Source of the DNA: Puccinia triticina
Lineage: Eukaryota; Basidiomycota; Pucciniomycetes; Pucciniales; Pucciniaceae
Direction: 5' to 3'
DNA: 64,000 nucleotides
Assembly (NCBI RefSeq): GCF_026914185.1
Contig: NC_070558.1
Span: 2,294,001 to 2,358,000, forward strand
The notes under the pieces were generated by a model. The model made no database searches and had not been told where the DNA came from. It saw nothing but the letters and a program-made list of their open reading frames with translations. This document shows positions 56,001-64,000 of this stretch, piece after piece. Positions within the stretch are counted from its first letter, which is position 1; each line of letters begins with the position of its first letter. Position numbers and translations under genes: made by a program.

Positions 56001-56511
56001 CCTGATGATCGGTCTCTTCCGGTCATCGAGAGGGATGTAGCATCTCGATGACCGGTCTATGCCGGTCATCGAGAGGAATGTAGCCTCCCGATGACCGGTC
56101 TATTCCGGTCATCGAGAGGATTTTGGCCTCCCGATGACCGGTCTATTCCGGTCATCGAGGGGGATATGTCCTCTCGATGACCGGTCTGGGCATCGAGAGG
56201 GATTTAGCCTCCCGATGACCGGGCTATTCCGGTCATCGAGAGGGATGTACCTCCCGATGACCGGTCTATTCCGGTCATCAAGAGTGTAGTCTCTCGATGA
56301 CCGGTCTGTGCCGGTCATTGAGGGGATTGTTTCCTCCGGGTGGCCGGAGTGCTTCACCCCGGCCACCTGTCACCGCACGGCACCCCCGTGTGCGGATAGT
56401 TTTTTGAGGGGAGCTGGTGGCGCGCACGGAGGGGGGCCCGACGTCACGTGACGTTGAGTCAACGGAAATTCCCGTGCGCAACGAGTTTCCCTCTGTGCGC
56501 GAAGTAAACCC
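53018..56511. mobile_element. 3.5-kb foldback element with 9-bp TSD AAAAGTAAA and palindrome-array arms
   Basis: AAAAGTAAA flanks both ends (53009-53017, 56512-56520). Arms start CGGGTTTACTTCGCGCACGG and are nearly identical in opposite orientation for about 200 bp (shared blocks GTTGACTCAACGTCACGTGA and GGGGGTGCCGTGCGG). Both then become arrays of 38-48 bp palindromes built on GATGACCGG..CCGGTCATCGAGAGG (about 53205-54060 and 55965-56330). A second foldback element occupies the centre. A 9-bp duplication with long TIRs is typical of Mutator-like elements; class is inferred, as no transposase is present. Confidence 0.88.
54062..55962. mobile_element. second foldback element, array of GCTCGCCGAG palindromes
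   Basis: Inserted in the centre of the 53018-56511 element. Ends CCAGGAAAAA..AGTAGTCA and GATGACAACTGACAT are mirrored at 55925-55962. Inner arm blocks are mirrored too (GGCACAGGACAAGCCACTGC, CACGCCCTTTGAAAAGGGCG, GCGTGCACGCCC). The core (about 54505-55650) is about 28 palindromic units of the type CTGCTCGCCGAG..CTCGGCGAGCAGG separated by TATAC-containing spacers. Open frames of up to about 300 codons occur on both strands because units keep frame; they look like repeat artefacts. Confidence 0.82.
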
Positions 56512-56520
56512 AAAAGTAAA

Positions 56521-57361
56521 ATACAAATTCTGTGAATGTCAAGATAGCTTAAAAATTAGAATGGAGGGGTCGTAATTGGAGAGGCAGTGCATTCCATGAG
56601 GTGGATCTTGCGCCGGAAGAGGTGGAATTAGAGTACAAAAAAGATCATTTGCAAAAGTAACAAAGGAAAACAAAGGTAATGAATAGGTCAACATGGCGGA
56701 CAGAGCCGGCCAAAAGCTACAATGCTGAGCGACAATGGAGAACAGAGGCCAGCCAGAAGGCTATAAATAGTCAAGCCACTTTGCAGCTGAGATAATTTTT
56801 GAATGATGGCAGATCCAGTGTTGACCAGTGGTCTTCACACGGTGGTCTTGCTTTTGTGCTGCAACAAATTTTGTCGTTTAAGGTTGAGAGAAGAATGATT
56901 TATGCATTTATACATGCATGAAATTCAACTTTGAAGACCATAATTCAAAATTGCATAAGATTTTTTTACATAAAATCATAAACTGCAATTTTGCCTGGGA
57001 GATGTCACTTAAAGTTTTATGCACACTGACATCTCCCAGCCAAAATTGGTTTTATGATTTTATGTAAATAGTGAAATATGCAATTAGGGTGTTCAAAGTT
57101 GACTTGCATAAAATCATAACACCATAAAATCATAAAATTCTGAGGTGAAAAAAAAATGTACACCCAAACACTCAAATTAGAGCAACATTTCTAAAATGGT
57201 ACATATAAAATTATCCTTTGAAAGTTTTATGATTTTATGATTTTATGTAATGAAAATTTTATGATTTCAACTTTTAACACCTTAAATTTTGAATACCACA
57301 ATTGACACCTGGTGAACCGGTTGGATCATTGGTTCACGTAGCCTCTCATGGTTCAGTGACT
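56521..57361. other. AT-rich, one hairpin, no gene
   Basis: No gene recognised. Contains the 140-bp inverted repeat listed at 56948-57088 and many ATAAAATCATAAA motifs beyond it. Confidence 0.4.
56948..57088. repeat. 140-bp inverted repeat (small MITE-like hairpin)
   Basis: ACATAAAATCATAAA..CTGGGAGATGTCA and its complement face each other around TAAAGTTTTATGCAC. Probably the core of a small palindromic MITE. Confidence 0.7.
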
Positions 57362-57363
57362 TA

Positions 57364-57550
57364 CAGTGGGTCATCTAATTTTTTGGTACCACATTTTTCA
57401 ATGCAGAAGCTCAGCCCACAGACTTCAAGTCATAAGATTGGCTACCAAGGAGGAAAAGAAGTTCCAAAAAATGATTATGAAATAAAACAAATTAAAAATG
57501 AAAAATGTGGCAATTTTCTAATTTCTTCCAAATTTCTCAGAATGTTCATT
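57364..57550 (+). mobile_element. single arm of the TA-flanked MITE of 14505-24326
   Basis: Starts after TA with CAGTGGGTCATCTAATTTTT and continues to AATTTCTTCCAAATTTCTCAG and AATGTTCATTACT. It shows that these blocks are contiguous in the family, which supports the reading of the split copy at 14505-24326. Confidence 0.75.
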
Positions 57551-57714
57551 ACTCAGCCAAGGGTGGGCAGTTATCCAGATGAAAATCTGACTGTAAAAAG
57601 ATGCAGAGATGTGCAATGGAGTTTTTATTGTATCTTTGTGTTGCTTGATAGTCCTCCTAACTATATTCATTGTATTTACATATTTGCTCACTGAGAGCAT
57701 CCACCCTTGTCTCT

Positions 57715-58620
57715 GTAAACCCGCTCGGCAAGGCAGATTTACAGAGTATGTAAGTGATTTTACACCCCCGTGCCCTCTTTAGGGCTCTTTAGCTAAATGG
57801 TTGTTTGGTAAATCTTTAAGGCTTGCTAGATTTACCCACCGCTAAAGAGCCTCCGTAAGGAAGATTTTGCAGAGCCTACATAATCCTACATAGCTTCACC
57901 CCCCCCCCCCTCTCCGGGCCTCCACCAACAAAAAAAACTTGGATGACCCATCATCAATAGACCGGGATGTACATAACAACTATCAACAGGAGGACCGGGC
58001 ATCAATAGGATGCCAGGGCGTCAATACAATGACCGGTCATAGATAGACCACTCATAACATAACGGTCATTGATAAAACAACCGGTCATCAATATACTGGT
58101 GATTCATTGATACAATGACTCAGACCAACTGGTAATTGATAGGCCGGCTATCAATAGGATGCCCGGTCATTGATAGACCGGGCATCAATACAATGACCAG
58201 TCATAACAAAACTAGGATGACCAGTCATCAATGTGACCGGTGATTGATAGGATTGTTGGATTATGCTTATATTCATTATACAGTATGCTTCAAACATAAC
58301 ACTAGCAATCTTGTATATAGTCTATACTAGATTGCCGTAGGCGTTTCTCTCCTCAGTGAATCAGAATCATCTCTTTCCTCACTCCTGAGTGTCACTAGAC
58401 TTCACGTCTGTGAACTTCAGTGTTCATCTCCTGTCACCCTCAACAAGGATGACCGGGAATCCAATTGGATGACCATCATGTTGTTCAATACAGGATGACC
58501 GGTCATTGATGTGACCAATACAATGACTGGTCATTGATTTGACCAACACCACAGATGTTTGCTCAGAACTTGCGTGCAAGTGCCTTCACCCCTCTCTTTA
58601 GGAACCCTTTAAGATCTCTG
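57715..58620. repeat. diverged array of GACCGGTCAT-type palindromes
   Basis: From about 57930 to 58250 and 58446 to 58550, motifs GACCGGTCAT, CATCAATA and TTGATAG recur in both orientations, like a strongly diverged relative of the palindrome arrays elsewhere. Left of it (57690-57900) is GTAAACCCGCTCGGCAAGG sequence with a C11 run at 57900. Element ends could not be fixed. A solo LTR is inserted at 58254. Confidence 0.5.
58254..58445 (+). mobile_element. 192-bp solo LTR with TSD AGGAT
   Basis: Starts TGTTGGATTATGC and ends CACCCTCAACA; AGGAT is duplicated exactly at 58249-58253 and 58446-58450. The 5-bp duplication, size and TGTTG..CAACA ends suggest a Copia-type LTR. It interrupts the palindrome array. 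Confidence 0.88.
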
Positions 58621-58728
58621 GCAGAACTTGACACCAATTTATGTGTAATTTTGGATTGAATTTATGCTCAAGTGTGTCTGAATTGATGCTGAATCTTGTA
58701 TGAATTCATGTTGGACATGGTTTCATAT

Positions 58729-59456
58729 TGTCAGGGTTCGTCTCTTATGTGACGTAACTCTGATGGGTTTTAGCTCGCGGGCCGCGGCGGAGAAGTAGCG
58801 GCAAGCGGAGAATGGTCACACTATAGCTGGAAAGCCAGTGGAATAAATTCCAACTCAACGCCGAGAGGCGGAGGGACTGGCACCCTTACGTGTGTAAGGG
58901 GACGCGGCGAAAATCAAGCCAAGCGCCGTTGCGGTATAAGGAGGAACTCACTTATCTTCTAGGTTACAGGTGTGATAATAACACCTGTACCTAGGGTAGA
59001 GATACACGAAGAGAGAGAAAGGGCTGTAAAGGAAGAAGATGGTTAGTAGACTATGTAAAAACCCCACTCACTGTATTTTCAGTAAGGTACACGGGTTTGT
59101 ATGGCAATAATCTTTGTGGGAGAATCTCTACAGGTGAGAGACCTCCCTTTTTATATTGCAGGGATCAGCTCCCTCCTTCGAGTCAAGGTCCTGAGAGATC
59201 CTTAACTCCAAGGAGGAGTGATCACGGAATTCAGAAGGGGATTTACATAAATGGGTATGTAATCTCCCCATTTGTACATACTTTGAGCTTAATCAGGATA
59301 AATACACAGAGAGATAAGATTATCTCTCTCTGTATGTACAAATATGTAATCAGTGTGAAATAAGGTTTAATTACATATTCAAAAGAATGTGAAATATGTA
59401 ATAAGTACATAATAATAGTACATAGGAAGAAAAGGTACATAATTAATGTAATGACA
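58729..59456 (+). mobile_element. possible solo LTR (TGTCA..TGACA)
   Basis: Starts TGTCAGGGTTCG and ends GTAATGACA, 728 bp, with TTTTTATATTGC as possible TATA box at 59149. No target duplication was seen and no internal region follows, so the call is tentative. Confidence 0.35.
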
Positions 59457-59515
59457 GGGAATTGAACTCTTGACTTCATGTACAAGAGTCAATTATTAAA
59501 GAAGTCTTTAACCAT

Positions 59516-60846
59516 CACCACCTGCAAATGGGTGTGGTTTTCTCCGCAGCCACACCCAGTGGTTTTCCAACTGAACTCGCGCGGCCCCCGGGAACCATCA
59601 TTCGGGGTAAACATAACTCGCCCGGGCCGGTCATCTGGCTGGTCACATGACAACCAGCCAAGTTGTACAGCTTGATGAACGGCGAGCCGCGGGTCATCAG
59701 GACGCACCAATGACCGGACAGCTGGGCGGTCATCAAGGTATACATGCCTCGATGACTGGTCAGACGGCTGGTCGTCAAGGCAGACAGCTCGATGACTGGA
59801 GCCGGCCGGTCATCAAGACGGTAAACACTCGATGACCGGCCATCTAATCGGTCATTAAGGCACAGATACAACTCGATCACCGGCCAGCTGGCTGGTCATC
59901 GAGGTGTCCTTGATGTCAAGGTACATGTACCTTGATGACCAGCCATCTGAGCAGTCATCGAGGTATACACCTCAATGACCGGCCAACTGGCTGGCCATCA
60001 ACATATGTACCTCGATGACCAGCCAGCCGGCTGGTCTTCGAGGTATGAATGTACCTTGATGAACCGACCCAAGCTGGCCGGTCATCAAGGTGTATGCCTT
60101 AATGGCCGGTTGGCTCCGGTAATCAATGATCAAGGCCTTGATGACCGGCCGGCTCCGGTCGTCAATGATCCAGCCTTGATGACAGGGATGATCAAGTTGT
60201 ATGCCTTGACGACCGGCCTGCTCCGGTCATCAAGGTGCCTGTATACCTCGACGACCAGCCAGCTGACCGGTCATCGAGGTACAATTTTGATGGCCAGCCA
60301 GTTGGCCGGTCATTGAGGTGTATACCTTGATGACTGGTCAGACGGCTGGTCATCGAGGTATACATGTACCTCGATGACCGGAGCCAGCCGGTCATCAAGG
60401 ACACTTCAATGACCAGCCAGCTGGCCGGTCTGAGGTGATCAAGGTGTAACCTTGATGACCGGTCATTGATCAGTGTCTGCCTTCTTGATGACCGGCCGGC
60501 TCCGGTCATCGAGCTGTCTGCCTTGATGACCAGCCGTCTGACCAGTCATTGAGGCATGTATAGCTCGATGACCGGCCAGCTGTCCGGTCATTGGTGTGTC
60601 CTGATGACCCGCGGCTGTCCGGTCATCGGTGTGTCCTGATGACCCGCGGCTCGCCGGTCATCAAGTTGCACAACTTGGCTGGTCGTCATTTGACCAGCCA
60701 GATGAACGGCCCGGGTGAGTTATGTGTATCATCACCCCGAATGATGGTTTCCGGGGGCCGCACAAGTTTTCCGGGGGCCGCGCGAGTTCCGAGGGAAAAC
60801 CACTGGCTGTGGCTGCGGAGAAAACCACACCCATTTGCAGGTGGTG
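59516..60846. mobile_element. 1.3-kb foldback element with GACCAGCCAGCTGG palindrome arrays
   Basis: Ends CACCACCTGCAAATGGGTGT and its complement; shared inverted blocks GGTTTTCTCCGCAGCCACA, CCATCATTCGGGGT, CGCCCGGGCCG. Weaker similarity of the flanks suggests the inverted repeat extends about 15 bp further on each side. The middle is an array of 40-60 bp palindromes of type CTCGATGACC..GGTCATCGAGG with variable cores such as GGCCAGCTGGCTGG. CAT flanks both ends, possibly a 3-bp duplication. Non-coding. Confidence 0.8.
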
Positions 60847-60862
60847 CATTAGGTTATAAGAC

Positions 60863-61083
60863 ATGTACTAAACATTGTAGACACATGGACTTAGTGTCTC
60901 AGTGTCTGACACATATCAACCTGATATCCACCCCAACTGGACTATTTGAGTAATTGTATCTTTTACAGAACCTGTGTTCAACTGCATTGCAAAGCAATCT
61001 CCATTTCTTGGCAGAAACCAGATTTATCTTGATGTAATAATATATTTTCATTGATCATGTGCTTATTATGCCGTCCACACCAC
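60863..61083. other. no gene recognised
   Basis: Short unannotated stretch between the foldback element and the Gypsy remnant. Confidence 0.4.
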
Positions 61084-61383
61084 TCAAAATGTGTTTTCAT
61101 ATATGAAAAACAAACATTTTGGCTGGGTAGATATAACTTTGTGATGAAAGTGCATAAATTCAATGAATCTTCTTTCTGTTTTTATCACATCAAGCAAACT
61201 GTCCACTAAATCCATCATCAACGGAAGTGGGTATCTATTCTTCACCGTGACAGCATTCAGTTTGAAGTAGTTGAAGCATGGTCGTAAGTTGCTGTCCTTT
61301 TTTCCTGTGAACAACACCAGTGCCGCCTGTTGAAATGTTGTAATCCTCAGTGGTCAAAATCAACACATCAGGCATGGACTTGA

Positions 61384-61430
<47 letters not shown>

Positions 61431-61690
61431 AAGCTAAGGTCGCTGGTTCAAATCCTGCCCAAGTCAATCATTTTCTGCTAAGCGTCTGCAAAATGCATTG
61501 TTAGTTTGAACACCTCCCAGGGTGACGTCGTCCGCCTGATAGTGCCATGATCTATGCCTTCTTGGATCAGTTTGTCTAGCCCTTTGTTTTATGCCGGCAA
61601 CAATGGGATGATGCGGCTGGCCTGTGGAAGCGTTCCAGGGAGCAGGTCAACCCGGAAGTTGTACTTCCTCCAAGGGGGTACACTACCAAG
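61084..61690 (-). pseudogene. Ty3/Gypsy reverse transcriptase remnant, interrupted
   Basis: Reverse strand: YNFRVDLLPGTLPQASRIIP, KLIQEGIDHGTIRRTTSPWE (about 61690-61515), then an insert of about 190 bp, then AALVLFTGKKDSNLRPCFNY and LNAVTVKNRYPLPLMMDLVD (about 61325-61190). These are the start of a Gypsy RT. The rest of pol is missing and a stop is present at about 61590. The insert (about 61326-61512) contains the tRNA-like gene. Confidence 0.85.
61377..61466 (+). tRNA. tRNA-like gene, possibly tRNA-Leu(TAG) or tRNA-derived SINE head
   Basis: 90 nt fold: acceptor GACTTGA/CCAAGTC (one mismatch), D arm GCC-TAGTTGGTAAA-GGC, anticodon-type stem GCACT/AGTGT with an 8-nt loop TCTAGTAT, a 17-nt hairpin CTTAGCTTCAAGCTAAG as long variable arm, T arm GCTGG-TTCAAAT-CCTGC, discriminator A. 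A-box TAGCCTAGTTGG and B-box GGTTCAAATCC fit RNA polymerase III promoters and TTTT follows at 61471. As a class II tRNA the anticodon would be TAG (Leu), but the loop is one base too long and lacks T33. If the CTTAG hairpin is instead the anticodon arm, it would carry TCA. A degenerate copy or SINE head is as likely as a working gene. Confidence 0.55.
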
Positions 61691-61699
61691 ATGGATGAA

Positions 61700-62112
61700 T
61701 TTGCGATGGCGTATATTGATCAATATAGCGTATATTGATCAATTTTTTTTTTATTCTTCTTGATACCTTTGTCTGTGTTCCATGTCTCCTTAATACTCTT
61801 CTATAATCTCTCTCCTTCCCCCTGAATTTGCTTCAAGCCACAGGAATCTTTTTTTTGTCTGATAACATTCATAAATTTCTACATACACCGTTCAATTCTT
61901 CATGAAAAAAAGACATTGCAAGTTTGAGGATTAATCCAGAGTGGCTGAGGGGTCTCAAATTTATTTCTTTTTTTTTACTTCAACAATTGATGTTATCAGA
62001 AGTCTCCAAATCTACTTTTTTTCAAAAAAGGAAAAACATTGACCCCTGACCTCTCTCATGATACCATCCTGCACACATTTTTAATTTGGTTGGTTGAACT
62101 TCCTGAAGATAT
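61700..62112. other. no gene; small palindromic duplication
   Basis: GCGTATATTGATCAA occurs twice at 61709-61742. Otherwise T-rich sequence without supported features. Confidence 0.4.
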
Positions 62113-62317
62113 TAGGGGGGTTCACAATACGATAAAAATAAGTTTTTAGAGCCAATGTTGAGGCCTTTACAGACAGTTTTTTAAAAAATGAAGAACACCC
62201 TCTGATTGCCAGGGGACACCTAATCCTGTAAATCCTGCCATATTTTTAAAAAGTTGTTGATAAAGGCCTTAAAATTGACTCTAAAGTTTTATTTTTATCC
62301 TATTGTGAACCACCCTA
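62113..62317 (+). mobile_element. 205-bp MITE (TAGGGGGGTTCACAATA ends)
   Basis: Terminal inverted repeats TAGGGGGGTTCACAATACG and ATCCTATTGTGAACCACCCTA; further inner pairing TTTTTAGAGCC/GACTCTAAA and AGGCCTTTA/TAAAGGCCTT. Ends in TA could be a TA duplication. A partial copy lies at 48016. Confidence 0.8.
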
Positions 62318-62519
62318 TTGCACATCATACTTGAAGTGCTACATGCATAGAAGGTTTTTTGAAATTAGTTTACCATGGTTTAGCATATTTTTGTCAGGTT
62401 CTTTTTTTTATCTACTTTTGTTGTCAACCACAGATTGATGAGGAATATTTCCACATAAAATTTCATTGGACAATTGCTCTGCATATGAAACCCAGAAATA
62501 TTGTGTTTGGGGTCACATC

Positions 62520-63345
62520 CATTATGCAAAGGCTACAATCTGATCAGTTGCCAAATATCACTACTTTGGTAGTCTCTTGGTGTTTCTGCCACTATATCTC
62601 ATCCCAGTGTGGGAATTCTTTCAAGATATTGTTACCAAAATGTTGGAAAGCGCCCAAAGTTTCATTATGTACCTTTAATGACCACAAAACCCCCAAATGT
62701 AGCAGCTACAGTCTGATCAGTTTCCAAATATCACTACTTTGGTAGGTTCTTGGTGTTTCTGCCACTATATCTCATCGCAGCGTGGGAATTCTTCTGCAAT
62801 ATGATTAGCAAAATGTTTAAAAGCCCACAAAGTTTTATTATGTACCTTTACTGACCAAAAAACCCCCAAATATAGCAGCTACAGTCCGACCAGTTTCCAA
62901 ATATCACTGCTTTGGTAGTTTCTTTGTGCTTCTCCCACTATATCTCTTCCCAGGGTGGGAATTCTTCTGCCATATGGTTACTAAAATTTGGAAAAGCCCC
63001 CAAAGTTTCATTATGTACCTTTACTGACCACAAAACCCCCAAATATAGCAGCTACAGTCTGATCAGTTTCCAAATGTCACTACTTTGGTAGGTTCTTGGT
63101 TTTTCTGCCACTATATCTCATCCCAGCGTGGGAATTCTTCTGCAATATTATTAGCAAAATGTGAACAAGCCCCCAAAGTTTCATTATGTACCTTTACTGA
63201 CCAACAAACCCCCAAATATAGCAGCTACAGTCTGATCAGTTTGCAAATTTCACTACTTTGGTGGTTTCTTGGTGTTTCTGCCACTATATCTCATCCCAGC
63301 GTGGGAGTCCTTCTGCCATATGGTTACCAAAGTGTTAACACCAGG
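62520..63345. repeat. 172-175-bp tandem satellite, 5 copies
   Basis: Units contain GCTACAGTCTGATCAGTT, CACTACTTTGGTAG, GTTTCTGCCACTATATCTCA and TTTCATTATGTACCTTTA. Spacing of the CTGATCAGTT block (about 62538, 62711, 62885, 63058, 63232) gives the period. Units differ by several percent. The open frames inside it are short and not conserved beyond the repeat. Confidence 0.85.
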
Positions 63346-64000
63346 GGAGATATGTTCCCACTCCCCAGGGAGTGCCAGAGCTGAATTTTATGTGAGTTTG
63401 GTCGGATATTAGCCTGATGTGGATTAGTAACTCATCCACAAAATAGTAAATTGGATGGAGAAGTTAGTGAAAAGTCATTCCCAATTGATTTGGAAGTCAA
63501 CACAATGTTGTGTGGAATTCTTTTGTTTTCTATGTACAACTGTAGGAAGAAATATGATGAAATGATATTTCACCAAAGTCCAACTCATCAATTGCTCCTG
63601 TTTACTGATTTTTAAGGATAGCAAAGCAAAATTCCCATTCTCAAAAGTAATTCCTCCAAAAAAATGGGTTTCTTGTAATTCACATTATATGCCCTGATGT
63701 ACAAAATTAAACTAAAAGTTGACTTGGTATTATTGGGTTTAGATTTTTGGAATGTGGTAATGTTGCAGTCATTGAAATTGAAACCCATTTTCTTGGAAAT
63801 GCAGGAATTAATTTGAATTTGGCTGATAAAAATGACAAAAAACTGTTTTAATAGGGTGAAAGTCTGAGTTAAGTCAAGGTTGGATTGCGGTGCCAATTCA
63901 CTTTGGCCATATATCCTGTCCTCCTCACAAAAATGATCTAATGAATTTTGTATTTTTTTGCTTTTCAAAATTCACATGTGCACATGCAAGTTAACCTTTT
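63346..64000. other. no gene recognised
   Basis: AT-rich end of the window. A 118-codon reverse frame at 63968-63612 has no recognisable motif. Confidence 0.4.

Noticed and set aside
59450..59485. Reverse-strand GAGTTCAATTCCCTG resembling a tRNA T arm
   Set aside because: No matching acceptor or D arm; too little to call a tRNA.

Overview
The window is repeat-rich nuclear DNA from a filamentous fungus, most likely a basidiomycete and probably a rust fungus (Pucciniales). The supported host genes have several short GT-AG introns (about 66-135 bases), typical eukaryotic start contexts and no operons. More than two thirds of the sequence is transposon, foldback element or tandem repeat. The rust assignment is inferred from overall character (dense nested Copia, Gypsy, hAT and Helitron elements around small gene islands) and not from a diagnostic gene.

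Layout. 0.5-3.8 kb: decayed LINE split by a foldback element. 4.6-10.9 kb: three-level nest in which a hAT transposase remnant is split by a solo LTR, itself split by a Ty1/Copia element with an exact 5-bp target duplication. 11.5-12.9 kb: inverted-repeat element filled with about 42 tandem 28/32-bp palindromes. 14.5-24.3 kb: four-level nest: a TA-flanked MITE, inside it a long-TIR foldback element, inside that a second copy of the solo LTR and a Ty3/Gypsy element with a clear -1 frameshift site between gag and pol. 25.6-26.6 kb: small hAT with 8-bp duplication. 26.8-30.5 kb: hAT-like element with 8-bp duplication, holding a Helitron inserted precisely between A and T of a 21-bp tandem array, and a 23-bp satellite.

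31.5-44.8 kb is the gene island. It holds a 15-exon SEC7-type ARF guanine nucleotide exchange factor (reverse), a four-exon AIG2/gamma-glutamylcyclotransferase-like gene (forward), a decayed WD40 gene (reverse), APC10/DOC1 (forward, five exons) and LTO1/ORAOV1-like (reverse, two exons). My splice models for SEC7, the AIG2-like gene, APC10 and LTO1 all close in frame. These are housekeeping genes of unrelated pathways (Golgi traffic, small-molecule metabolism, cell cycle, Fe-S/ribosome recycling).

45-64 kb is again repeats: two further Helitron remnants, MITEs, a 3.5-kb foldback element with 9-bp target duplication whose arms are palindrome arrays and whose centre holds a second foldback element, a third foldback element at 59.5-60.8 kb, solo LTRs, a Gypsy RT remnant interrupted by a tRNA-like gene, and a 173-bp satellite.

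The most striking theme is a recurrent non-coding architecture: elements that are one large inverted repeat whose arms are arrays of short palindromes (at least five here, two sharing related terminal sequences). A second theme is decay by C-to-T/G-to-A change, often at CpG, visible in stop codons, catalytic residues, LTR pairs and target duplications.
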